Assembly (NCBI RefSeq): GCF_025061645.1 | Contig: NZ_JANYMP010000052.1 | Span: forward strand, 1 to 42,935 | Direction: 5' to 3' | Source of the DNA: Umezawaea endophytica | Lineage (GTDB): Bacteria; Actinomycetota; Actinomycetes; Mycobacteriales; Pseudonocardiaceae | Length of the DNA: 42,935 nt | Shown here: positions 30,870-38,711 of the stretch, one piece after another | How the letters are laid out: every line of letters begins with the position of its first letter | Numbering within the stretch: the first letter of the stretch is position 1 | Program-made: the position numbers and the translations under genes | Notes under the pieces: generated by a model | The model's database searches: none | Told to the model about the DNA's origin: nothing | What the model saw: the letters and a program-made list of their open reading frames with translations, nothing else

Positions 30870-32984
30870 GTGTTGGCGCGTGCGACGGGGCTGGTCAAGT
30901 TGGTGGGGTTGTGCCTTGCGGCGGGCGTGTTGCTCGCGGCGGTCATGTTCCCCGTCGTCGGCGGTTTGGGACTCGCGTCCAACCGCGCGGCGGACACGGT
31001 CGACCAGACCTCGGGTGAGTTGGCCAAGGGGGAGTTGCCCCTGGTCACCACGGTCCAGGACATGAACGGCGCACCCATCGCCTACCTGTACGACCAGTAC
31101 CGCATCCCGGTGAAGTACGAGCAGATCGCGGACACGATGAAGGCCGCGATCATCGCCATCGAGGACAAGCGGTTCTTCCTGCACAAGGGAGTGGACTGGC
31201 AGGGCATCGCGCGGGCGGCCGCCAAGGCGGGCGCCGAGGGCGAGGTGTCGCAGGGCGCGTCGACGCTGACCCAGCAGTACGTGAAGAACTACCTCGCGTT
31301 CGTGCTCGGCGGCGGCACCAACGAGGCGTACCAGAAGGCCACCGAGGCGACCGCCGGGCGCAAGCTCCGCGAGGCGCGCGTGGCACTTCAACTCGAACAG
31401 GTGATGACCAAGGAGGAGATCCTCACCGCGTACCTGAACATCGTGCCGTTCGGCAACGGCACGTACGGCGTGGGCGCGGCCTCCAAGGCGTACTTCGACA
31501 CGACCCCGGACAAGCTGACCGTCCCGCAGGCGGCGATGCTCGCGGGCCTGGTCAACCAGCCCAGCGTGCTCAACCCCGGCCGGGGCGTGGACGCGGCGAT
31601 CAAGCGCCGCAACACGGTGATCGACCGGATGCGCGACAACGAGGCGTTCGGCTCGGACAAGGCGGTCGCCGAGGCGAAGGCCACCGAGTACAAGGCCGCG
31701 GAGGCCGGTGTCGTGGCGGACCTGAACCTGCTGCCCAACGGCTGCGTCGGCGCCGGTGACGGCCCGGTGTACGGCTTCTTCTGCCAGTACCTGATGGACT
31801 ACCTGGTCAAGTACGGGATGAAGAAGGACGACCTGCTCCGCGGCGGCTACACGATCAAGACCACGATGGACCCGGTCGCCACGGTCGCCGCCAAGCAGGC
31901 GGCCGAGGGCCAGGTGCCCAAGGACACCGAGGGCGTCGCGAACGCCATGGCGGTCGTCCAGCCCGGCCAGGACAAGCACCGCGTGCGCGCGCTGGCCGCC
32001 AACCGCGACTTCGGCAACGACGCCGCCGCCGGGCAGAGCGCCTACTCGCTCCCTGCCGAGGTGACGCGCTTCGGCGCGGGCTCCATCTACAAGGTGTTCA
32101 CGGCCGCGGCGGCGCTGGACAAGGGCGTCATCGGGATCGACAAGGAGATGGACGTCCCGAACGTCTACTCGTCGAAGGTCTACAAGGACGGCAACAAGCC
32201 GTACACCGTTCGGAACTACTCGAACGGCCCCGACACGAAGATGACGCTGACCAAGGCGCTGGCGACCTCGCCGAACACCGGCTTCATCATCCTGGAGGAG
32301 CGGACCGGCCTCGACAACGTCGTGGACATGGCCTACAAGCTGGGCCTCCGCGACACGATGCAGGCGGTGAACAACGCGGGCGACCCGCTGAAGGCGGACG
32401 GCTCGAACGGCCCGTCGCAGGGCGACCAGTTCAAGCAGGACAACAGCGGCTCGTTCACCCTCGGGCCGGGCGCGACCAGCGTCCTGGAGCTGTCGAACGT
32501 CGCCGCGACCATCGTCAGCCACGGCACGTGGTGCCCGCCGACGCCGGTCGAGCAGATCCTGGACCGCGACGGCAACCCGGTGAAGCTGAACGAGCCCGCG
32601 TGCGACCAGCCCGTCGCGCCGGAGTTGGCGGACACGCTGGCGCAGGGCATGAGCCACGACGCGCTGCCCGGCGGCACGGCGTACGCCGCGTCCCAGGGCT
32701 TCAACCACCCGATGATCGGCAAGACCGGCACGACCGAGAACTACTGGTCCGTCGCGTTCATGGGCGCGACCCCGCAGTACGCGGGCGCGGTCATGACGTT
32801 CACCGACGGCGTGGCCCCGCAGGTCATCTGCGACGCCCGCGCGCCGAAGCTGTGCGGCAACAACGGCCGGAACGGCCTCACCGGTGGTGAGGTCGCCGCT
32901 CCGACCTGGTTCAACGCGATGAAGGTGATCCACGAGGGCAAGGCGCCCGTGCCGCTGGCACCGGCCGTCGCGAAGTACAAGTAG
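30870..32984 (+). CDS. class A penicillin-binding protein (transglycosylase/transpeptidase)
   Basis: A 704-residue bifunctional peptidoglycan synthase. A transmembrane anchor is at about 8-35. The GT51 transglycosylase domain has catalytic Glu98 in IEDKRFF and the second motif GASTLTQQYVKN near 130-141. The transpeptidase domain has Ser405-Ile-Tyr-Lys408, Ser467-Pro-Asn469 and Lys618-Thr-Gly-Thr. SIYK replaces the usual STFK at the active site, an acceptable SxxK variant. No C-terminal PASTA domain is present, unlike mycobacterial PonA2. GTG 30870 follows GGAAGGGG at 11-nt spacing. It likely acts at the septum or lateral wall. A strong terminator follows. Confidence 0.92.
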   Translation: MLARATGLVKLVGLCLAAGVLLAAVMFPVVGGLGLASNRAADTVDQTSGELAKGELPLVTTVQDMNGAPIAYLYDQYRIPVKYEQIADTMKAAIIAIEDKRFFLHKGVDWQGIARAAAKAGAEGEVSQGASTLTQQYVKNYLAFVLGGGTNEAYQKATEATAGRKLREARVALQLEQVMTKEEILTAYLNIVPFGNGTYGVGAASKAYFDTTPDKLTVPQAAMLAGLVNQPSVLNPGRGVDAAIKRRNTVIDRMRDNEAFGSDKAVAEAKATEYKAAEAGVVADLNLLPNGCVGAGDGPVYGFFCQYLMDYLVKYGMKKDDLLRGGYTIKTTMDPVATVAAKQAAEGQVPKDTEGVANAMAVVQPGQDKHRVRALAANRDFGNDAAAGQSAYSLPAEVTRFGAGSIYKVFTAAAALDKGVIGIDKEMDVPNVYSSKVYKDGNKPYTVRNYSNGPDTKMTLTKALATSPNTGFIILEERTGLDNVVDMAYKLGLRDTMQAVNNAGDPLKADGSNGPSQGDQFKQDNSGSFTLGPGATSVLELSNVAATIVSHGTWCPPTPVEQILDRDGNPVKLNEPACDQPVAPELADTLAQGMSHDALPGGTAYAASQGFNHPMIGKTGTTENYWSVAFMGATPQYAGAVMTFTDGVAPQVICDARAPKLCGNNGRNGLTGGEVAAPTWFNAMKVIHEGKAPVPLAPAVAKYK

Positions 32985-33007
32985 TCACCTGACGTAGCCG
33001 TTCACCG

Positions 33008-33040
33008 ACCGCCCCGCTGGCCATGTGCTAGCGGGGCGGT
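33008..33040 (+). terminator. terminator hairpin after the class A PBP gene
   Basis: Perfect 11-bp arms (33008-33018 and 33030-33040) with an 11-nt loop, 24 nt after the PBP stop. There is no T-tract, but the stem is almost pure G/C. Confidence 0.75.
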
Positions 33041-33202
33041 CCTCGTTCGGGTGACTTGCACGATCAAGCTGATGACCAGCGGTGATGCTTCTGCCCGGCT
33101 ATTGGTCTAGCGATCGGTCAACGGTCAAGTCCTGCGCCAGGTAACGGCGAAAATCGAGACTTGACGGTCTATGACTACCCTGAGTAGTGATCAGTGGGTT
33201 AT

Positions 33203-33291
33203 GTCACCAATACCAGCACTTCGCAGCGCGAGACTTGCCCCTGTTCGTCACCTCGGGTTACGTTCCCTGCCGCTTGTCACGGTTCGATAAC
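33203..33291 (+). promoter_or_regulatory. repeated GTCAC/GTTAC words upstream of the M23 peptidase gene
   Basis: GTCAC occurs at 33203, 33247 and 33276. The last two are followed by GTTAC at 33257 and ATAAC at 33287, that is, 10-11 bp apart, one helical turn. This tandem pattern resembles binding sites reported for the response regulator MtrA, which controls cell-wall hydrolases in actinobacteria. The match is by eye. The whole 398-bp gap 32985-33382 otherwise holds only the upstream terminator and a TTGACG -35-like element at 33161-33166. Confidence 0.4.
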
Positions 33292-33382
33292 TAGCAGGAC
33301 ACGGCGTCGTCCCCGAAACGACACCGACTGGATCCCCCGCCAGACGTCCTGGTCGAACTCCCCGAGGCAGAAAGGCACACTC

Positions 33383-34249
33383 TTGGCCAGGCACAACACT
33401 GCGCGCGGCCGGAACGTGTTCACGGCACCCCCGAAGGCCGATGGCCGCCGTGGAGCGCACCGCGTGGAGATCACCAAGCCCACCCTCGGCGGCCGCGCCG
33501 CCGCGGCGGTCGTCGTGGCAGGCGCCCTCGCCACCACCGCGGGCGTCGTCAACGGCTGGGGCGCGGTCGACGCGCAGCCCAACACCGAACTGGCCGCCAA
33601 GCTGGCCGCGAACACCTTCGCGCCCCAGCCCGCCCAGGCGCAGGGCCCGCAGACCGTGCACGTCATCCAGCCCGGCCTGGAAGCCGCCAAGCTCATGCGC
33701 GCCCAGCAGATGGACGCGGGCCAGCACGTGGGCGAGGCCATCAAGTTCGCCCAGGACGGCTACACCGTCCGGCAGGCCGAGATCAAGCGCGTGGCCGACG
33801 AGCAGGCCGTCGCCCAGGCCGCGGAGGCGTCCAGGATCGCCGCCGAGGAAGCCGCCAAGCGGCCCAAGGTCGTCAAGCCCGCGGAGGGCAGCTTCACCTC
33901 CGGCTACGGCGGCCGGTGGGGCACCACGCACTACGGCGTCGACATCGCCAACGCCATCGGCACCCCCATCGTCTCCGCGATGGACGGCGTGGTCGTCGAG
34001 GCGGGTCCCGCCAGCGGCTTCGGCCTCTGGGTCCGCGTGCAGCACACCGACGGCACCATCACCGTGTACGGCCACGTCAACGAGATCATCGCGGCGCAGG
34101 GCACGCAGGTGAAGGCGGGCGACCTCATCGCCACCATCGGCAACCGCGGCCAGTCCACCGGCCCGCACCTGCACTTCGAGGTCTGGGTGAACGGCGGCCA
34201 GAAGGTCGACCCCCAGGCCTGGCTGACCGAGCGCGGCATCGCGCTCTAG
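33383..34249 (+). CDS. M23 family metallopeptidase (secreted or membrane-anchored cell-wall hydrolase)
   Basis: A 288-residue protein. After a basic N-terminus comes a hydrophobic segment at about 40-62 (AAAAVVVAGALATTAGVVNGWG) acting as signal or anchor, a charged helical region (VADEQAVAQAAEASRIAAEEAAKR) that may form a coiled coil, and a C-terminal lysostaphin-type M23 domain with zinc ligands in HYGVD and HLHFEVW. It should cleave peptidoglycan cross-bridges outside the membrane. TTG 33383 is chosen for its AAAGG at 7-nt spacing and because the basic LARHN start matches homologues; upstream in-frame sequence has poor codon bias. The repeated GTCAC motifs upstream suggest response-regulator control. 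Confidence 0.87.
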   Translation: MARHNTARGRNVFTAPPKADGRRGAHRVEITKPTLGGRAAAAVVVAGALATTAGVVNGWGAVDAQPNTELAAKLAANTFAPQPAQAQGPQTVHVIQPGLEAAKLMRAQQMDAGQHVGEAIKFAQDGYTVRQAEIKRVADEQAVAQAAEASRIAAEEAAKRPKVVKPAEGSFTSGYGGRWGTTHYGVDIANAIGTPIVSAMDGVVVEAGPASGFGLWVRVQHTDGTITVYGHVNEIIAAQGTQVKAGDLIATIGNRGQSTGPHLHFEVWVNGGQKVDPQAWLTERGIAL

Positions 34250-34436
34250 GTCTTCCCGCCCGCCGAAGTCGTTCGCGAGGCAGGTCGTCGTGCCCGGCTC
34301 GTCGGTCCCCGATCACGCCGCCGAGCCCGCCACCGCCCGGACACCCCGAATGCCCGGACGTGGTGGCACGGCACGCGGGTATCCCGGTTCGACCGGCTCG
34401 AAACCTCCGGCCTCCACGCCGGGGGAGCGTGGAACA

Positions 34437-34465
34437 TACCGACTGGTCGGTACCCGAGGTAGGGT
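34437..34465 (+). promoter_or_regulatory. TetR-type operator overlapping the LLM-oxidoreductase promoter
   Basis: TACCGACTGGTCGGTA (34437-34452) is a perfect 7-bp inverted repeat with a 2-nt centre. TAGGGT at 34460-34465 fits a -10, which puts the palindrome on the -35 region. The downstream operon encodes a TetR protein that probably binds here. Confidence 0.65.
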
Positions 34466-34497
34466 ATCGGCCAGTCGCGTGTTCTGAGGAGGCGCTC

Positions 34498-35448
34498 GTG
34501 GGTCGTTGGGGTATCACGCTGCCGTTGACCGGTGTCCCGGTGCTCCAGCACCGCGCTCTGGTCTCCGAGCTGGGCGAACTGGGCTACACCGACGTGTGGT
34601 CCGCCGAGACCACCGGCACGGACGCGTTCACGCCGCTGGCGCTCGCGGCGCAGTGGTCGGAGTCGATCCGGCTCGGCACGGCGATCACGCCGGTCTACAC
34701 GCGCGGGCCCGCGCTGCTGGCCATGAGCGCCGCCACGGCGGCCGAGGTGTCCGGCGGGCGGTTCGTGCTCGGCATCGGGTCGTCGTCGCCCGCGATCGTG
34801 AACCGGTGGAACGCCGCCGAGTTCACCGAGCCCTTCAAGCGCACCCGCGACACGCTGCGCTTCCTCAAGGCCGCGCTGGCGGGGGAGAAGGTCGACGAGC
34901 AGTACGACACCTTCACCGTCCGGGGCTTCCGCCTGGAGCGCAAGCCCGAGCAGAAGGTCCCGATCATGCTCGCGGCGCTGCGGCCGAACATGCTGCGGCT
35001 CGCCGCCAAGGAGGCCGACGGGGCCATCACCAACTGGCTGGGCGCTGGCGACGTGGCCAAGGTCCGCTCCGAACTCGGCGACGCCGAACTGGCCGCGCGG
35101 ATCTTCGTCTGCCCGACCGAGGACGCCGACTCCGCCCGCGCGCTGGGCAGGATGCTGATCAGCACCTACCTGACCGTCCCCGCGTACGCCGCGTTCCACG
35201 ACTGGCTCGGCCGGGGCGAGGCGCTGGCACCGATGCACGAGGCCTGGGCCGCGGGCGACCGCAAGGCCGCGAACAAGCTCGTGCCGGACGCCGTCGTGGA
35301 CGACCTGGTGGTGCACGGCAGCGTGGAGCAGTGCCGGGCGAAGGTGGCGGAGTACGCGGCGAACGGGGTGGACACGCCGATCATCGCCCTGCTGCCGACC
35401 GGCGCGGACCAGTTCGACCTCGTGCGCGCGCTCGCGCCGGAGGCCTGA
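34498..35448 (+). CDS. LLM-class (probably F420-dependent) oxidoreductase
   Basis: A 316-residue luciferase-like monooxygenase-fold protein: N-terminal GRWGITLPLTG, LAAQWSESIRLGTAITP and the SGGRFVLGIGSSSP loop that contacts the cofactor phosphate. In actinobacteria most such proteins use F420, but FMN cannot be excluded. Substrate unknown. GTG 34498 has GAGGAGG 5 nt upstream. It is followed 4 nt later by a TetR gene and preceded by a matching palindromic operator, so the pair forms a small self-controlled unit, perhaps for a xenobiotic or a lipid/acyl-CoA related signal. Confidence 0.88.
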   Translation: MGRWGITLPLTGVPVLQHRALVSELGELGYTDVWSAETTGTDAFTPLALAAQWSESIRLGTAITPVYTRGPALLAMSAATAAEVSGGRFVLGIGSSSPAIVNRWNAAEFTEPFKRTRDTLRFLKAALAGEKVDEQYDTFTVRGFRLERKPEQKVPIMLAALRPNMLRLAAKEADGAITNWLGAGDVAKVRSELGDAELAARIFVCPTEDADSARALGRMLISTYLTVPAYAAFHDWLGRGEALAPMHEAWAAGDRKAANKLVPDAVVDDLVVHGSVEQCRAKVAEYAANGVDTPIIALLPTGADQFDLVRALAPEA

Positions 35449-35452
35449 CGCC

Positions 35453-36055
35453 GTGGCGCGCCGCGGAGGCGTCGGCGAGCTGAGCCGGACGGAGAACCGG
35501 ATCATGGCCGCCGCCGTGCGGCTGTTCGCCGCCAAGGGCTTCGACGCGACGACCGTGCAGGAGGTCGTGGCGGCCGCCGAGGTCACCAAGGGCGCGCTCT
35601 ACCACTACTTCGGGTCGAAGGACGACCTGCTGTACGAGATCTACCGGTCGCTGATCGGCAGGCAGATGGCGGAGCTGGACCGGATCGTGGCGCTGCGCCT
35701 CGACCCGGCCACCACCGTCCGCGAGATCATCGTGAGCCTGGTCGAGACGACGGCGTCGAGCGTCGACGAGACCGCCGTGTTCATGCGCGAGATGCACCGG
35801 CTGGACGCCGACCTGATGGCGTCGTTCCGCGCCGAGCGCAGGCGCTACCACGAGACGTTCCGCGCGGTCGTCGAACAGGCGCAGGCGAGCGGCCGGTTCA
35901 GCACCGTCGTGCCTGCGGAGACCGCCGTGCTGATCGCGCTCGGCGTCATCAACCAGCTCCCCACCTGGTACCGGCCCGACGGGCCGAAGTCGCCCGCGCA
36001 GCTCGGCGGGGAGATCGCCGACTTCGTGCTCGCCGCCCTGCGCACCGCCGGGTAG
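35453..36055 (+). CDS. TetR-family transcriptional regulator
   Basis: A 200-residue TetR repressor. The HTH is visible at 18-60 (AAKGFDATTVQEVVAAAEVTKGALYHYFGSKDDLL) and the C-terminal ligand domain resembles the TetR_C group of acyl-CoA-type regulators (ALGVINQLPTWYRPDGP). The conserved Trp-Tyr-x-x-x-Gly segment is common in regulators of lipid catabolism. GTG 35453 is 4 nt after the LLM gene stop. It probably represses its own operon through the palindrome at 34437-34452. Confidence 0.9.
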   Translation: MARRGGVGELSRTENRIMAAAVRLFAAKGFDATTVQEVVAAAEVTKGALYHYFGSKDDLLYEIYRSLIGRQMAELDRIVALRLDPATTVREIIVSLVETTASSVDETAVFMREMHRLDADLMASFRAERRRYHETFRAVVEQAQASGRFSTVVPAETAVLIALGVINQLPTWYRPDGPKSPAQLGGEIADFVLAALRTAG

Positions 36056-36152
36056 CCGCCCGTTGGGCCCTCCGGGTGAAACCTCGACCCCCGTGGAGCG
36101 GATCGTCACCTTGCCACGTCCTGTTGTCGATACCGTTCCCGGCGACCGCCTG

Positions 36153-36174
36153 ACCGGGATCGGGGGATCCCGGT
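36153..36174. promoter_or_regulatory. inverted repeat between tetR and the solute-binding protein gene
   Basis: ACCGGGATC (36153-36161) and GATCCCGGT (36166-36174) are perfect 9-bp arms around GGGG. It may terminate the tetR transcript or act as an operator for the next gene. There is no T-tract. Confidence 0.45.
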
Positions 36175-36222
36175 GTCCTTCCGCGCCGTGGCGGACCAGC
36201 AGGTGTGAAGGGTGTGGGGGAA

Positions 36223-37776
36223 GTGTCCGAACCCGCGGGACAATGGAGTCCTCGCAAGAAGATCGGCTACATCGCCTTCGTGGTCGGGATGGTCGTGGTG
36301 ATCACCTCGGCGTCCGCGTACATGGTGACGGCGGTGGACCGGCGGTGGACCCCCGGCTCGATCGCGCTCACGGTGGTCAGCGGGATCATGGTGGTCGTCT
36401 CCGGCATCTGCATCAACGTCCTGCCGAAGACCGTCACCACGATCTGGCGCAACCCGGAGCGACTGCCGGCGCCTGGTGACCCGCGCTGGCTGCTGAGGGT
36501 GCTGACGAAGCCCTTCCGGGTGTTGCTGATCCTGGCCACGGTGGTGGTCATCGTGGCGGTCGGCATCGCCGCGATCCCGCCCGCGACCGGCTTGGAGCCG
36601 GGGCCGATCAGGGTGATGACCGCGTTCGGCGAGGGCGCGAGCGACCCCAGGACCGTCCTGTTCCGGCAGTGGTCCCAGTCCCACCCGGACAACCCCGTGC
36701 AGGTCGAGTTCGTGCAGGGGGAGACCGACCAGCAGTACGAGCGGATGGTCAACGACGCGAAGCCGGGCGGTGAGCACAAGGCCGACCTCTACGTCCTCGA
36801 CCTGGTCTGGATGCCGCAGTTCGCCGCCAACGGGTACGTGCGCGAACTCGACCGGGCCAGCATCTCCGAGACCGACCGCAGCGACTTCACCCCGAGCGTC
36901 CTGGACACGTGCGCGTGGGACGGGAAGCTCTACGGCCTGCCGTTCAACACCGACGCCGGGCTGATCTTCTACCGCACCGACGTGCCCGGTGTCGCGAAGC
37001 CGGACACCTGGGACGACTACTTCGGCGCGTCGGCCAAGGCGGAGGCCGCGGTCGCGAAGGCGGGCCCGTACGGGGTCAAGGCGGCGAACGCGGCGCAACT
37101 CGCGGACGAGGAGGTCCTCACCGTCACGGCGCTGGAGGCCATCTGGGCCGCGGGCGGGAAGATGGTGACGGTGAACGGCGACCTGACGCTCAACCCGGAC
37201 GGGACCGAGGTCGCGCTGGGCGCGGAGGACCTGAAGGGCATCGAGAACCTCGCGCTGGCCGCTAAGGACCCGGACCTCGTGCTCACCGAGAACGACACAG
37301 CGGCCAAGTCCGCCGAGAGCGGCGCGCTCGACTCGTTCCGCTCGAAGACGACCCTCTACATGCGGAACTGGCCCGTCGCGGCGGACAGCCTGGGCAAGAG
37401 CGTCGAGTTCGCCGTCGCGGCCCCGCCGACGTCGAGCGTGCTCGGCGGCCAGAACCTCGCCATCGCCTCGTCGACGGACAAGCCCCGCGCCGCGCGGGCG
37501 TTGGCGGACTTCCTCACCAGCCCGTCGAGCCAGTTGATCCTGTCCGACATGGGCTCGTTCGCGCCGACCCGGCAGTCCACCTACCGCTTCAGCGAGCGGA
37601 CCGACGTCAACGAGGTGCGGGCGGCGGTCGAGCGGGCGCGCCCCCGCCCGATCACCCCCCACTACACCCGGTTCAGCCAGGTGTTCCGGACGGGCATCCT
37701 GCGTGCGCTCAACAACGGCGGCAAGGTCGAGGAGAGCTTCGCCCGCGACCTCGTCGAGGCCTGGAACGGCCGCTGA
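36223..37776 (+). CDS. membrane-tethered extracellular solute-binding protein
   Basis: About 517 residues. Three transmembrane helices lie at roughly 14-36, 44-66 and 92-112 (ending VLLILATVVVIVAVGIAAI), followed by a family 1-type sugar-binding SBP domain from about 118 to the end (DLYVLDLVWMPQFAANGYV, LYGLPFNTDAGLIFYRTD, FLTSPSSQLILSDMG). The odd helix number and the basic cytoplasmic loops place the binding domain outside. Typical SBPs are lipoproteins in an ABC operon; here there is no lipobox and no permease or ATPase gene nearby. GTG 36223 is my choice; GTG 36205 would add six residues. It could be a sensor or donate to a distant transporter. Confidence 0.75.
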   Translation: MSEPAGQWSPRKKIGYIAFVVGMVVVITSASAYMVTAVDRRWTPGSIALTVVSGIMVVVSGICINVLPKTVTTIWRNPERLPAPGDPRWLLRVLTKPFRVLLILATVVVIVAVGIAAIPPATGLEPGPIRVMTAFGEGASDPRTVLFRQWSQSHPDNPVQVEFVQGETDQQYERMVNDAKPGGEHKADLYVLDLVWMPQFAANGYVRELDRASISETDRSDFTPSVLDTCAWDGKLYGLPFNTDAGLIFYRTDVPGVAKPDTWDDYFGASAKAEAAVAKAGPYGVKAANAAQLADEEVLTVTALEAIWAAGGKMVTVNGDLTLNPDGTEVALGAEDLKGIENLALAAKDPDLVLTENDTAAKSAESGALDSFRSKTTLYMRNWPVAADSLGKSVEFAVAAPPTSSVLGGQNLAIASSTDKPRAARALADFLTSPSSQLILSDMGSFAPTRQSTYRFSERTDVNEVRAAVERARPRPITPHYTRFSQVFRTGILRALNNGGKVEESFARDLVEAWNGR

Positions 37777-38136
37777 TCACTCCCAGGTCAGGCAGAACGG
37801 GTGCCCGGCCGGGTCCGTGAACACCTGGAAGCCGTCGCCGCTCGCGTCCAGCCGCCGCCCGCCGAGTTCGGTGATCCGGCTGGTGGCCGCGTCCAGTTCG
37901 TCGTGCGGTATCCGCAGGTCCAGGTGGAACTGCTGCGACCCCTTCGGGTCCGGGAACGTCGGCGGCTCGTGCTCCGGGGCGAGCTGGAACGCGAACCGCC
38001 GACCCCCGTCGTCCACCACGACGGCCCAGTCGTGGTCGTTGTCGGTGACCTTCCCACCGAGCAGCTCGGCGTAGAAGGCGGCCAGTGCGCGGGGGTCGCG
38101 GGTGTCGACGACCACCGACCTCAGTTGTCCGATCAT
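37777..38136 (-). CDS. VOC-family (glyoxalase-like) protein
   Basis: A 119-residue single-module vicinal-oxygen-chelate protein with the repeated beta-alpha-beta-beta-beta pattern: RSVVVDTRDPRALAAFYAELLGG at the N-terminus, FHLDLRI in the second repeat and GHPFCLTWE at the C-terminus. It may bind a metal and act on, or sequester, small molecules such as antibiotics; no specific function can be given. Its stop codon abuts the stop of the convergent solute-binding protein gene without any gap. Confidence 0.8.
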   Translation of the reverse strand: MIGQLRSVVVDTRDPRALAAFYAELLGGKVTDNDHDWAVVVDDGGRRFAFQLAPEHEPPTFPDPKGSQQFHLDLRIPHDELDAATSRITELGGRRLDASGDGFQVFTDPAGHPFCLTWE

Positions 38137-38156
38137 GGCGGGCCGGGTACCCGGGA

Positions 38157-38615
38157 TCAGGCCTTGGCATGCTCCCGCAGCGCGACGAGCGCCTTGTCGG
38201 CGTGGCTGTTCATGCCGAACTCCGACTTCACGACCTCGACCACGCGGCTGTCGGCGCCGATCACGAACGTGTGCCGCTTCACCGGCAGCGGGCCGAAGCG
38301 GCGCTTCACGCCGAAGACCTCCGCGACCTCGCCCTCCACGTCGGACAGCAGCGGGTAGTCGAACGAGTTGAGGTCGGAGAACTGCTTCTGCCTGCTGACG
38401 GAGTCGGTGCTGATGCCGACCCGCTGCGCCCCGACCTCCTGGAACTCCGCGGCCAGGTCGCGGAAGTGGCAGCTCTCGGCCGTGCAGCCGCCGGTCATCG
38501 CGGCCGGGTAGAAGAACAGCACGACCGGCCCGTCCGCCAGCAGGGCCGACAGCGTGCGCGAGGCGCCGTGCTGGTCGGGGAGGGTGAAGTCGGGGACGAG
38601 ATCGCCGGTCTTCAT
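38157..38615 (-). CDS. bcp: Bcp-type peroxiredoxin (thiol peroxidase)
   Basis: A 152-residue peroxiredoxin. Peroxidatic Cys44 and resolving Cys49 lie in TGGCTAESCHF, the Cys-x4-Cys pattern of the atypical 2-Cys BCP/PrxQ group. The thioredoxin fold is marked by VPDFTLPDQHG and VVLFFYPAAMTGGC. It reduces hydrogen peroxide and organic peroxides with thioredoxin. It lies 20 bp downstream of the VOC gene start on the same strand, so the two are probably transcribed together from the promoter at its own 5' side, which it shares back to back with the LacI gene. Confidence 0.88.
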   Translation of the reverse strand: MKTGDLVPDFTLPDQHGASRTLSALLADGPVVLFFYPAAMTGGCTAESCHFRDLAAEFQEVGAQRVGISTDSVSRQKQFSDLNSFDYPLLSDVEGEVAEVFGVKRRFGPLPVKRHTFVIGADSRVVEVVKSEFGMNSHADKALVALREHAKA

Positions 38616-38671
38616 GGGGTGGGGTGTCCTTCCGCGTACGACTGGTGTCGTGGGGTGTTCGGCGAAACCCC

Positions 38672-38693
38672 ACCGTACGGTTCTCAGTAGGCT
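38672..38693 (+). promoter_or_regulatory. palindrome and -10 element in the bcp/LacI divergent region
   Basis: ACCGTACGGT (38672-38681) is a perfect palindrome. TAGGCT (38688-38693) fits a forward -10 with transcription starting about 38700, just before the AGGAGG of the LacI gene. The palindrome could be an autoregulatory LacI site. Confidence 0.35.
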
Positions 38694-38711
38694 CGTGATC
38701 AGGAGGTGGAC

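Noticed and set aside
30750-32933. Minus-strand open frame of 727 codons opposite the class A PBP gene
   Set aside because: Antisense shadow with Val/Arg/His-rich repeats and no motif. The forward gene is unambiguous.
32985-33382. c-di-AMP (ydaO) riboswitch before the M23 peptidase
   Set aside because: The context is typical, but the conserved core (GGGGACCC...GGGTGAATC) is not found on the plus strand.
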